Shown here: positions 1 to 6,455 of the stretch, piece after piece
How the letters are laid out: each line of letters starts with the position of its first letter
How positions within the stretch are numbered: the first letter of the stretch is position 1
NCBI GenBank assembly: GCA_029882335.1
Contig: JAOUKW010000237.1
Span: 1-6,456 of the forward strand
DNA from: Candidatus Heimdallarchaeota archaeon
GTDB taxonomy: Archaea > Asgardarchaeota > Heimdallarchaeia > Heimdallarchaeales > Kariarchaeaceae
Reading direction: 5' to 3'
DNA: 6,456 nt
Notes under the pieces: model-generated
What the model saw: only the letters and a program-made list of their open reading frames with translations
Told to the model about the DNA's origin: nothing
Database searches by the model: none
Position numbers and translations under genes: made by a program

Positions 1-43
1 CTATATTAGATATTTGAGCCTTCGGTCATTCTATTCAATATAG
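1..43. repeat. Imperfect inverted repeat, possible hairpin
   Basis: A 7-base arm at 1-7 (CTATATT) is repeated inverted at 37-43 (AATATAG). Between the arms, TGAGCC and GGTCA around 15-28 can form a small inner stem over a TTC or TTCG turn. The pairing is short and AT-rich, so chance is a real possibility. It lies in the non-coding stretch downstream of the minus-strand gene that ends at 187, and at the window edge, so it may belong to a larger structure outside. Confidence 0.2.
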
Positions 44-59
44 GATGTGACCTAGTTCT

Positions 60-88
60 TCTAGCATTAACATATAAGTAATGCTAGA
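60..88. repeat. Perfect 10-bp inverted repeat (hairpin or operator-like)
   Basis: TCTAGCATTA at 60-69 is matched exactly by its reverse complement TAATGCTAGA at 79-88, with a 9-base spacer. It could fold as a hairpin in RNA from either strand or serve as a dyad for a dimeric DNA-binding protein. No T-tract follows on either strand, so it is not a classic intrinsic terminator. A second, weaker stem (TTCAGT 106-111 / ACTGAA 120-125) lies just to the right. The role is unknown. Confidence 0.45.
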
Positions 89-186
89 TTATGAACTATT
101 GTAATTTCAGTTAAAAACTACTGAATTGAAAATTGAGTCACAAATTGATGTATATACAAAAATTATCATGCTAAATGTTTAGTTAT

Positions 187-1488
187 TTAATCTAGATTTT
201 TTATAAGATTATTTAATTTGTTCTGAATATCTATTTGTAATTCTTCTCTACCTGTGAGTCTAAGGATTTGTAAATTCTTAATAGAATTGATATATTTTAG
301 TGCAAACTTAGATATATCTAAATCCTCTTCAGATAATATAAGTTTTACTAGTATTTCTTCTTTTTCTCTGAATATGTGATATAATACAATCCTGTTGATA
401 TCATCATCAAATTTGATTTTGTTAATTATTTCATAGAAATCGATATCATTTGTCAATTTTGATAATGCATGGAGTCTAAACATTAAATTAACGTTATTCA
501 AAGATACATCTTTCAGGATTTCATGATCTTTAATCAAGTCCAATGCAACAATTCTAATTAATGGATGTTTCTCATTGGTAAAAGTTACATACAATACATT
601 GTCATTCTGCTGGACTAATTGAACTATTTTACCTAGTAATTCATTATCTTGGATGTTCAGATTATTTAGTTTTCCAAGTTTGTTTATTCGTTTCAATGCT
701 AATATTCTCAATTTCACATCTTTTTTTCCATCGGATAATATTTTTTCTAATGTCATAATATCTTGTAATTGATTAATATACCATCCATAGAGGTAAGGAT
801 TATCAATTTTCTTAATAATATTTTCAATTTGTATTGATTTATCTGTTTTTATCTTATCTAGTATTAATAATAACACTACTACTGAGTGAAACAATATATC
901 TGATTTTTGTCTTGTGGTTTCCTTATCAATTGTATTAATCTCAATAAAATCTACATAAAATTCATGAAGGTAGGTCAAAGCTAAGCTATATTGAAAACCA
1001 AAATTCCATTTCGTTTCTCTATATTCATCTTGTTTGCTAATGTTATTACCAATTAATACATATTGTGCATTTTCTTGACCAAATGTAAGAGACATCATGA
1101 GTCTATAGAAAGATTGTTCAAATGTATCAAGTTGTTCATTATCAAAAATTACGATAGAAAATAGGTTATTGGAAAAGAACATCTTTATTTTTGGTGGAGG
1201 TTTATACATGTTGCCAATTAGGTCAAACAAACTAAATGACACCTTTTTTTGGTTAATTACTTTTTTTATGATTGTTAAATTAAAATATCCTCTATGATGA
1301 GATGGTTGTTTTAGATTTGCACTTATATCAAAGAATAAACTTTTCCCTGACTTATCACTCCCAGTAATAACAGATTTAAATATAAAACCTCCATTCTGCT
1401 GTTTTAATGCTTCTTGATGTTTCTTTGTTTTAATATGTTGTTGACTATTTGGATTATTAGTAGGTGACCAGCATAATAAACAAGTCAT
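187..1488 (-). CDS. Putative zinc finger-Ras-like GTPase-HEAT repeat fusion protein
   Basis: 433 residues, with three apparent parts. Residues 1-30 have Cys3-x2-Cys6-x11-His18-x5-His24 followed by QEAL, the spacing and basic KTKKH pattern of U1/matrin-type C2H2 zinc fingers. Residues 37-210 look like a Ras-type P-loop GTPase: Walker A GSDKSGKS (43-50), a possible switch I Thr72, and DLIGN (89-93) in place of DxxGQ. The spacings from P-loop to G3 and from G3 to G4 equal those of Ras. The G4 motif is NNIS (148-151) instead of NKxD, and G5 is weak, so guanine specificity is doubtful. From about 255 to 433 there are repeated amphipathic helix pairs (for example VKLRILALKRI, IRIVALDLI, ISKFALKYI) typical of HEAT-like scaffolds. 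No signal peptide or membrane segment is seen, so it is probably cytosolic. The start is supported by the zinc finger beginning at residue 3 and by an upstream TATA-like box. The partner and biological role are unknown; a regulatory scaffold or switch is only an inference. Confidence 0.8.
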   Translation of the reverse strand: MTCLLCWSPTNNPNSQQHIKTKKHQEALKQQNGGFIFKSVITGSDKSGKSLFFDISANLKQPSHHRGYFNLTIIKKVINQKKVSFSLFDLIGNMYKPPPKIKMFFSNNLFSIVIFDNEQLDTFEQSFYRLMMSLTFGQENAQYVLIGNNISKQDEYRETKWNFGFQYSLALTYLHEFYVDFIEINTIDKETTRQKSDILFHSVVVLLLILDKIKTDKSIQIENIIKKIDNPYLYGWYINQLQDIMTLEKILSDGKKDVKLRILALKRINKLGKLNNLNIQDNELLGKIVQLVQQNDNVLYVTFTNEKHPLIRIVALDLIKDHEILKDVSLNNVNLMFRLHALSKLTNDIDFYEIINKIKFDDDINRIVLYHIFREKEEILVKLILSEEDLDISKFALKYINSIKNLQILRLTGREELQIDIQNKLNNLIKNLD

Positions 1489-1510
1489 AAGGTGATTATT
1501 GGATACTTAC

Positions 1511-1531
1511 TTAAAAAATTGGTTTTTAAAT
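1511..1531 (-). promoter_or_regulatory. TATA-like promoter of the GTPase-HEAT gene
   Basis: Read on the minus strand, AATTTTTTAA (1511-1520) is centred about 27 nt upstream of the ATG at 1488. A second candidate, ATTTAAAAA (1523-1531), sits about 39 nt upstream. The first would put the start of transcription at or next to the ATG; the second would give a leader of roughly 10 nt. There is no Shine-Dalgarno motif before the ATG. The AT-rich background makes individual boxes weak evidence. Confidence 0.35.
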
Positions 1532-1851
1532 AATAATCATTTACTTAATCAGAAATTATTTACTCAAAATACATCTTTTATTATAAAATAATTTATCCTG
1601 TTAACAATCAAATGGAATGAATTAATGTTTTGTAATAGTTAGAGATGAAATAATTCTTCCTATCTATTATTGACATTGTATGTATAGCTCAATTACTACT
1701 GTATATTAAAGGACAATTGGTTAAGCTAATGAAAAATAGTTGAAATTGATTGTAATCTTACTATTAAATTGATTTACATTTTAAATTTGAGGATTAAATT
1801 TCTAATACATTGAGTATGTTTTTTTTGTATTTTAGTTATTATTATATTTGT
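1532..1851. other. AT-rich intergenic stretch, no gene seen
   Basis: Apart from the promoter at its left edge and the hairpin at its right edge, the gap between the GTPase-HEAT gene (start 1488) and the end of the surface-protein remnant (1892) shows nothing I can name. I see no convincing open frame on either strand, no tRNA-like fold and no long repeat. A T8 run lies near 1819-1826 on the plus strand. Confidence 0.5.
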
Positions 1852-1871
1852 AAATGATAGTTATATCATTT
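1852..1871. repeat. 8-bp hairpin downstream of the surface-protein remnant
   Basis: AAATGATA (1852-1859) and TATCATTT (1864-1871) are perfect inverted copies around a GTTA loop. It lies 21-40 nt beyond the stop codon of the minus-strand remnant. On the minus strand it is not followed by a T-tract; on the plus strand it is followed by a T-rich stretch. It may be a 3'-end structure, or chance in AT-rich DNA. Confidence 0.3.
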
Positions 1872-1891
1872 TTTATTATTTTTCGATTGTT

Positions 1892-2576
1892 CTATGCATT
1901 TGAAACACGATTTTTCTTTCGTATCAAAGTGATTGCCAGTAATAAACCTAGCAATGCAGATGATGGATAATTAAGAAAACTTTCATCTTCATTGTCAGTT
2001 GGAGTTGTGTCTGAGGGAGGATCTGAAGTGTCAGGTACTGCCGTAATCCCAATAATCACTGCATCTGTTACCATATTTCCGTAAAGATCATATAGATGAA
2101 TTGTAAAGTTGTAAATCCCAACATTTAGCCCATCAATATTGACTATAATTGATCCATTTGTCCATGTTGTAGTTGTTACTACAACGCTTCCATCACGAGT
2201 TATATTATAAACTCCTGGACTTAAGTCTGAAACATCCCAAATTATTTCATTTCCAGTTGTCCCTACAAGATAGAAAATATCTGATGGATTGTTTACAGTA
2301 GCTACTGTGTTATCTACTACATAAACCACTACAATATCTGATGTTACTCTTCCATATGAATCGTAGACATTAATGTTATAAGTATATGCCAATATCTAAG
2401 CCATCTACATTATGTGTAATGAATCCATTAATCCATGAACTAGTAGTCCCATCTAATGTACCATCTTTTGTAATATTATACACATCCGGGCTGGCATCAG
2501 TAACGTACCACGAAATTTGATTTCCTGTAGTTCCAAATTCATCTGTAATATCTGAAGGTGTATTAATTGAAGGATT
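1892..2576 (-). pseudogene. Remnant of an Ig-like-repeat surface protein with C-terminal membrane anchor
   Basis: Two tandem Ig/PKD-like beta-sandwich repeats are visible. The first starts at TPSDI (about 2561) and the second at NPSDI (about 2290). They share GTTGN, a core Trp, a DxSPxVYNIT motif, DGL(D/N)(I/V)GIY and VYD/LYD motifs. The downstream frame, 1892-2392, has 165 residues after a TTG codon. It ends in a Thr/Pro/Asp/Glu-rich linker, a short hydrophobic segment (ALLGLLLAITLI) and a basic tail, typical of archaeal surface proteins anchored at the C-terminus. The upstream frame runs through repeat 1 into a TAA at 2376-2378. Aligning the repeats shows two bases missing near 2381-2384, so the reading frame is broken between GIY and TYNINVYD. 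No signal peptide or start is present, and the homology stops near 2580 where another gene fragment begins. The intact parent was probably a longer extracellular protein. A sequencing indel could explain the frameshift but not the missing 5' end. Confidence 0.75.
2036..2561 (-). repeat. Two tandem Ig-like protein repeats (about 91 and 85 codons)
   Basis: Repeat 1 covers about 2291-2561 and repeat 2 about 2036-2290 on the minus strand. Both show the same order of landmarks: (T/N)PSDI, GTTGN, IxW, DxSPxVYNIT, DG, W(I/T)NG, DGL(D/N)(I/V)GIY and YDxYG. Identity is clear at protein level but the DNA has diverged, so this is old domain duplication rather than a recent tandem copy. Repeat 1 carries the frameshift. 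Confidence 0.75.
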
Positions 2577-2586
2577 TAGTGTTACT

Positions 2587-2715
2587 CGTCCATTGGAACA
2601 TAATTTTACTATTGATACTAAATTAGGGATGCAATTTTGGGGTGCTTGGTTTGCTAGAATTATTGATGAATTTGGTATTGGATGGAAGATGAATTATCCG
2701 ATATTTAAAGAATAA
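2587..2715 (+). pseudogene. C-terminal fragment of a PhnB-like VOC (glyoxalase-fold) protein
   Basis: On the plus strand an open frame ends at TAA 2713-2715. Its last residues contain a PLE motif, then FWGAWFARIIDEFGIGW followed by KMNYP. This resembles the C-terminal end of PhnB/YjdN-type VOC proteins, where an FWGxxFGxxxDxFGxxWM(I/L)N pattern precedes the stop. The VOC fold supports metal-dependent or binding functions. Only about 43 codons look homologous, and there is no start or N-terminal half. To the left the sequence turns directly into the surface-protein remnant on the other strand. The minus-strand frame over the same bases does not resemble any repeat. I read it as a decayed gene end. 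The family call is from pattern memory only. Confidence 0.5.
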
Positions 2716-2749
2716 TTTGTAGTATACATTTAATTTGTGGGAAATACGT

Positions 2750-2781
2750 TTGATAACCTTGAGTATCAACTCTGTTATCAA
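2750..2781. terminator. Hairpin between converging gene ends
   Basis: TTGATAAC (2750-2757) and GTTATCAA (2774-2781) are perfect inverted copies. The loop contains a further small stem, TTGA (2759-2762) with TCAA (2766-2769). The structure lies 12-43 nt beyond the stop of the minus-strand decarboxylase and 35 nt beyond the stop of the plus-strand VOC fragment, a natural place for a shared 3'-end structure. No strong T-tract follows, and archaea do not need hairpins to terminate, so the function is inferred from position. Confidence 0.4.
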
Positions 2782-2792
2782 TTTATTCTCAA

Positions 2793-4238
2793 TTATCTTT
2801 TACCAACTTCTATAGTTTTTTCAATTAATAAATCAAAATCTTCTATTCTAGATCTATGATTAACAATTGCTACTCGTAAAACATAATTTCCTTTGATATA
2901 GGTATATGATGGTGCAGCTATTCCTTCTTCTTGTAGTGTCATTAAGATATTCTTGTTGAGATGATTTAATTCATCCACTGTTAAATTCCTGTTTTTGGGA
3001 TTGTATCGATAACAAACAATATTGCAGGAAACAGGTGCCATTAATTCCAGATCTTCTGTTTCATTTATTAAAGTTCCAGTGTACTTAGCCTGAGCAATGT
3101 TTTGATCGACTAACCTGGCATATTTATCCAATCCATGCTCAAGAAAGCTAAACCAAATCTTTAGTGCCTTGAAGTTTCTACTTAATTCAACACCGTAATC
3201 GCTGAACCAAGTAGAACCTGAACTTCCTATTCCTTTCTCATGTTTCATAAGGTAGCTCGCGTGGACTTCAAAAGCATTGATATGATCTTGTTTATTTTTT
3301 ACTAATATACATCCTGCTTCAAAATTCACATAGAACCATTTATGAAAATCAAATGAAAGAGAATCTGCAAGTTGTAATCCCTTGGTGAGTTGTTTGTTAT
3401 CATTACTAATATAAGCTAAAGCACCGAATGCTCCATCAATGTGATACCACATATTTTCTTCTTTGGCTATTTTGCTTAATTCCTCAAGATTATCAAATGC
3501 TGCAGTATTTACCGTTCCTGCATTTGCAATTAGGCATAATGGTTTAATGCCCATTGCTTTATCTTCTCGAATTTTTTCTTTTAGTAAATCCAATCTAATC
3601 TGAAAATTATCATCGACTGGAATTCTTCTTAGATATTGATTTCCAAGTCCAAGCATTTCCACAGCTTTTTGTAATGAGTTATGCATCTCACTAGATCCAT
3701 AATACGCGAATTTTGTATCTACATCTTGTAATCCAGTTTCTCTGACAAATTCTTTCAACATTGTATTTCTAGCAACAGTTAGACCGATAAGATTTGCCAT
3801 TGATCCTCCAGTAACGAGTAAACCAGATGAATCAGTTGGAAATCCAAATATTTCTCTTGCCCAGTTGACAACTTGTTGTTCAACAAGTGCTGGTCCATGA
3901 TTTCCACCACCCATATTTGAATTAACTACAGATGCTAGCATGTCTGCCATAGCACCAGACATCGTTCCAGTGCCAATGACCCAACCCCAAAACCTGGGAT
4001 GGATATTCCCCATGGCATATTTTGCTATGTGATTTTTAAAATTCTCATAAATTTTTTCCATTTCCATTGGTTTTCTTGGATAGGGTAAATTGAGGAATTC
4101 TTTTGTCTCCTCTGGTATTGGCTGCCATACCTTTCTGTCTCGAACATTTTTAAGAAAATCAATTGATTCATCAATCATTTGATATCCTAGTTTCTTCAGT
4201 CCCTCCCAGTCTTCAGGATCTAAAGTTTCTTCTTTCAT
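2793..4238 (-). CDS. Group II PLP-dependent amino-acid decarboxylase (AADC-like)
   Basis: 481 residues, the length of aromatic-L-amino-acid decarboxylases and clearly longer than typical archaeal MfnA. Visible landmarks are the PLP-phosphate region TGGSMANLIGL (143-153), His186 in SSEMH (ring-stacking His), Asp268 in HIDGA (pairs with the pyridine nitrogen) and the Schiff-base Lys300 in DFHKW. There is also a C-terminal LRVAIVNHRSR segment. The His-Asp-Lys spacing nearly equals that of human AADC (192, 271, 303). The family removes the alpha-carboxyl of amino acids in the cytosol; aromatic substrates are common, but glutamate, aspartate and other substrates occur. At the mobile-loop position that aligns with the catalytic Tyr of AADC (Tyr/Phe-Lys-Asp-Trp in plants), this protein has Phe345 (FSDYG), a change linked to aldehyde synthase activity. 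It stands alone: more than 250 nt from the upstream gene, with its own TATA-like box. The exact substrate cannot be read from the sequence. Confidence 0.92.
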   Translation of the reverse strand: MKEETLDPEDWEGLKKLGYQMIDESIDFLKNVRDRKVWQPIPEETKEFLNLPYPRKPMEMEKIYENFKNHIAKYAMGNIHPRFWGWVIGTGTMSGAMADMLASVVNSNMGGGNHGPALVEQQVVNWAREIFGFPTDSSGLLVTGGSMANLIGLTVARNTMLKEFVRETGLQDVDTKFAYYGSSEMHNSLQKAVEMLGLGNQYLRRIPVDDNFQIRLDLLKEKIREDKAMGIKPLCLIANAGTVNTAAFDNLEELSKIAKEENMWYHIDGAFGALAYISNDNKQLTKGLQLADSLSFDFHKWFYVNFEAGCILVKNKQDHINAFEVHASYLMKHEKGIGSSGSTWFSDYGVELSRNFKALKIWFSFLEHGLDKYARLVDQNIAQAKYTGTLINETEDLELMAPVSCNIVCYRYNPKNRNLTVDELNHLNKNILMTLQEEGIAAPSYTYIKGNYVLRVAIVNHRSRIEDFDLLIEKTIEVGKR

Positions 4239-4255
4239 TGTAGTTACATCAATTG

Positions 4256-4269
4256 TATATTAAATTAAA
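4256..4269 (-). promoter_or_regulatory. TATA-like promoter of the decarboxylase
   Basis: On the minus strand TTTAATTTAATATA is centred 22-27 nt upstream of the ATG at 4238. With the usual archaeal TATA-to-start distance, the transcript would begin at or just before the ATG. No Shine-Dalgarno motif is visible; TTGATG about 10 nt upstream is a poor match. Confidence 0.4.
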
Positions 4270-4502
4270 CATATCCTTTGAAGACCTTCTAATATCACAA
4301 TCAGTGAGGAATTCCTGTTTTGACTACTAAAAGAAGATTTATTTGACGATATGATAGTTATAGTGCGAGTTCTTTGTAGTGTGTTTGTTGATTATTTATT
4401 GGTATAGATAATTCTATTCTCACGCATTATCTTTCACTGAGTTAATCGACTTTAATTAGAATTAATTGATTTTTATAAAATTATTACTCTCTTTTTAGTC
4501 TC

Positions 4503-4964
4503 TTAATTCTTTACTCGTAAATATCTCACACATACTGCAAGATCCTCTATGTTTTGAGGATGGATATTGTACATTTTGAATTCAAATTCTTCATTATTTA
4601 TCAAGTTTATTTCTGTTCTCCATCTCCAATCAGGACCTTCTGATGCTGCATACTGACCAGTAAAACTAATCATATTTCCATTAATGTATCCATTACAAGT
4701 CATAATATCCGTTCCCATATGCCATGAATCAATCCAGTTGGTGACTATTAATTTTCTCTTGGTATTAAATGTGAGTAAAATCATCCCTTCATGAGGTGTG
4801 GTTTCAAATTCCCAGGTGTATTTTAGCTTCAGGAATTTACTGTTTAATATTGATGATATATTCATTATCGTTGGACAAGTGTGAGGGGATGAATTTGGAT
4901 CGATAATTAATGTATAATTACCAGACCATTTACCCTCAAGAGATTGAAAATTATCTAAACTCAT
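4503..4964 (-). CDS. DUF1579-family protein
   Basis: 153 residues, the normal size for this family of small, soluble beta-rich (lipocalin-like) proteins of unknown function. Diagnostic landmarks are an N-terminal LEGKWSGNYTL (9-19), WIDSWH (77-82), a Gly-x-Ile-x-Gly strand with SFTGQY (100-105), DWRWRT (112-117) and YNIHPQ (132-137). It closes with ED-x-AV-x3-Y-x-R (140-150). Family members often sit as single genes and are proposed to bind small ligands, but no reaction is established. No signal peptide or membrane helix is seen, so it is probably cytosolic. The gene is monocistronic by spacing, with its own TATA-like box 25 nt before the ATG, which supports this start. It shows no sign of damage, unlike its right-hand neighbour. 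Confidence 0.78.
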   Translation of the reverse strand: MSLDNFQSLEGKWSGNYTLIIDPNSSPHTCPTIMNISSILNSKFLKLKYTWEFETTPHEGMILLTFNTKRKLIVTNWIDSWHMGTDIMTCNGYINGNMISFTGQYAASEGPDWRWRTEINLINNEEFEFKMYNIHPQNIEDLAVCVRYLRVKN

Positions 4965-4984
4965 AATTACGAATTAGGTTCATC

Positions 4985-4993
4985 TTATTTAAT
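4985..4993 (-). promoter_or_regulatory. TATA-like promoter of the DUF1579 gene
   Basis: On the minus strand ATTAAATAA (core TTAAATA, 4986-4992) is centred 25 nt upstream of the ATG at 4964, implying a leaderless or nearly leaderless transcript. There is no ribosome binding site between the box and the start. Confidence 0.45.
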
Positions 4994-5106
4994 CATTATT
5001 TTCTTCTAATACTTGATGAAGTCCGGTGGACTTGATAGAATACTGAATATCTAAAGTCAAAGTAAAACTATAGCATTGCAGAGTTGTCATTCTCCCAAAT
5101 AAGTTT

Positions 5107-5592
5107 TTATTCTGGACGTCCATGATGTATTTTATTGAAACCTTTGAATTGTTTTTCGAAATTTTTAACTTCATCAATTAGATCCAATGCACCATTAACA
5201 AAATTCATAAAAACAATTTTAAAGTACTCTGGTTTGATTTTATCCAATATCCACTGATAAATACAAACTAATTGAAGACTATTGGATCCGTGAATAATTG
5301 CCATTGATAATCCTGATACTTGATTTGCAAATGCCTGTCTTTATAAAATATATTGATATAGTTTTTCATTTGAGTTAGTTAATAATCCCAAAGGTGTCAT
5401 CAGGGTAAAATAATCATTTGTGTCTGCGATTGATAGAATGACGTTAATTTTGCCTTCTTTTAGACGGATAAGGTCTTTTGGTAAAGGGACTGGTATGGTA
5501 TAGGTAATATTTTTGTCTAATTGTAATTTTTCCTTATTTACGGGATTTGAAATTTCTAAGAGTCCTTTGGATATATCCTCTGATAAGCCCAT
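5107..5592 (-). pseudogene. Small alpha/beta protein gene (YbjN / chaperone-like) split by one in-frame stop
   Basis: The frame starting at ATG 5592 runs 83 codons to a TAA at 5341-5343. It then continues in exactly the same frame for another 77 codons to a TAA at 5107-5109. Joined, the product would be about 160 residues. The N-terminal half has strands with a charged TIPVPLPKDLIRL segment and DYFTLMTPLG. The boundary reads LYQYIL-stop-RQAFANQVSG. The second half has a strand (LSMAIIHGSNSLQL) and a helix pair ending FMNFVNGALDLIDEV. This order, and the total length, recall YbjN and the related type III secretion chaperone-like fold, which binds protein partners; the match is tentative. The stop falls in the expected connecting helix, so a nonsense mutation or base-call error is more likely than two genes. 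No Shine-Dalgarno motif precedes residue 84 onward. If the stop is real, the gene is probably dead unless the halves assemble or the stop is read through. Confidence 0.6.
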
Positions 5593-5612
5593 ACCTAATA
5601 ATTATCATGGAA

Positions 5613-5621
5613 TATTTAAAA
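5613..5621 (-). promoter_or_regulatory. TATA-like promoter of the split gene
   Basis: TTTTAAATA on the minus strand is centred 25 nt upstream of the ATG at 5592, the same geometry as at the DUF1579 gene. The promoter appears intact although the gene is interrupted, which suggests that the damage is recent or is a sequence error. Confidence 0.45.
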
Positions 5622-5826
5622 TTTGGAATTGTAATATAATAAGATGCAAATATTGTGATAATTCCTGCGAGTTCTTCATAAATTTGTAATTTTATATCTA
5701 TCTCTACCTATATTTTAAAATCTTGATTTATCGTTCAGTATAATGATTAATTTCAATATAGTGTATTCTACTGTGGATAATCAAATTATATTCTAATTAT
5801 TGAGTGTTTTAATTATTTATATTATT

Positions 5827-5832
5827 AAAAAA
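5827..5832 (-). terminator. Possible T-tract terminator of the membrane-anchored protein gene
   Basis: Read on the minus strand there is a T6 run 39-44 nt beyond the TAA at 5871-5873, within a very AT-rich stretch. Archaeal RNA polymerase commonly terminates at T-rich tracts without a hairpin. The AT-rich background makes this a weak call. Confidence 0.25.
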
Positions 5833-5870
5833 TAAATTATTTTAAAGCTATATCAAATAAGTGGATTATT

Positions 5871-6455
5871 TTATTTCTTCTTATTAATTCTTACAATAGC
5901 AATTGATATGAGAGAGGTTAAAAATACCCAAATTGGTGAATTATCAACACCAAATAATCTGAAACCTTCATACATAGACATAGAATCTGATAATTCAAAT
6001 TTTGCATCATCCATTTCAAAAACCATCTCCATTTCAGCATCATATGATTTTAAAACACAAGCCTCTAAATCAATTTCAACACTAAAATCTACATTTACAT
6101 CTAATATCCAATCATCAGTTTCATTTTTATAATCTAAGGTTACATCTAAGGTAAAAGAAACTTCCTTCTCATAAGTGTGTTCTATGGTATATTCAAAATC
6201 ATTACTAATAACATCAGCTAATAAATCCTCAAATTCTGCTATTTCATCGATTAAAGCAGTAATATCTGCATCATCATTTGATACAAACATTGGTAAATAC
6301 CAAATATCTGTAATTCCTATATCAATACCACTGCCAAAAAATGTGTCTGGTTCTTCAAAATATTCGGTGTAGGGTTCAAATAATGCAAAAGTTACCAATG
6401 TATCTAGTCCAAATCCAATTTGATCCTCTACATCAGTATATTCAACACCTTCCAT
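5871..6455 (-). CDS. Acidic surface protein with C-terminal membrane anchor (probably 5'-partial)
   Basis: The visible 194 residues end with a hydrophobic helix (SPIWVFLTSLISIAIV, 173-188) and RINKKK, the layout of proteins tethered to the outer face of the archaeal membrane by their C-terminus. The preceding body is strongly acidic and beta-rich, with alternating segments such as VSFTLDVTLDYKNE (99-112) and WILDVNVDFSVEIDL (116-130). One helix-like stretch lies at about 64-84. There is no signal peptide after the Met at 6455, although a surface protein should have one. That codon is therefore probably internal and the gene continues beyond the window edge. I do not recognise a family. It shares the anchor design, but no repeat motif, with the remnant at 1892-2576. 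Confidence 0.65.
   Translation of the reverse strand: MEGVEYTDVEDQIGFGLDTLVTFALFEPYTEYFEEPDTFFGSGIDIGITDIWYLPMFVSNDDADITALIDEIAEFEDLLADVISNDFEYTIEHTYEKEVSFTLDVTLDYKNETDDWILDVNVDFSVEIDLEACVLKSYDAEMEMVFEMDDAKFELSDSMSMYEGFRLFGVDNSPIWVFLTSLISIAIVRINKKK

Noticed and set aside
11..30. tRNA-like TTCG-containing segment
   Set aside because: No acceptor stem, anticodon arm or proper T-arm can be built around it, and the pairing is too short.
1892..2392. A complete gene starting at TTG 2392
   Set aside because: The TTG falls in the middle of an Ig-like repeat whose first part is found just upstream in another frame. A surface protein without a signal peptide is unlikely, so this is the downstream piece of a broken gene.
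2596..2693. Minus-strand upstream extension of the surface-protein frame
   Set aside because: It is open, but its translation does not match the repeat pattern, while the plus strand there gives a VOC-like end.
4989..5177. Minus-strand open frame of 62 codons
   Set aside because: It overlaps the end of the split gene in another frame, has no recognisable motif, and its end runs into the DUF1579 promoter. It could be a frameshifted tail of the split gene, but I see no homology to support that.
5107..5304. The second half of the split gene as a separate 65-residue gene
   Set aside because: It is in phase with the upstream half, the open frame extends back to the TAA at 5341, and no promoter or ribosome binding site precedes its Met.
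5908..6132. Plus-strand open frame of 74 codons
   Set aside because: It lies antisense within the membrane-anchored protein gene, is Ser/Ile-rich low-complexity sequence, and mirrors the acidic codons of the minus strand. It is a shadow.
6175..6372. Plus-strand open frame of 65 codons
   Set aside because: It is antisense to the same gene, with Ser/Ile-rich composition and no promoter or recognisable motif.
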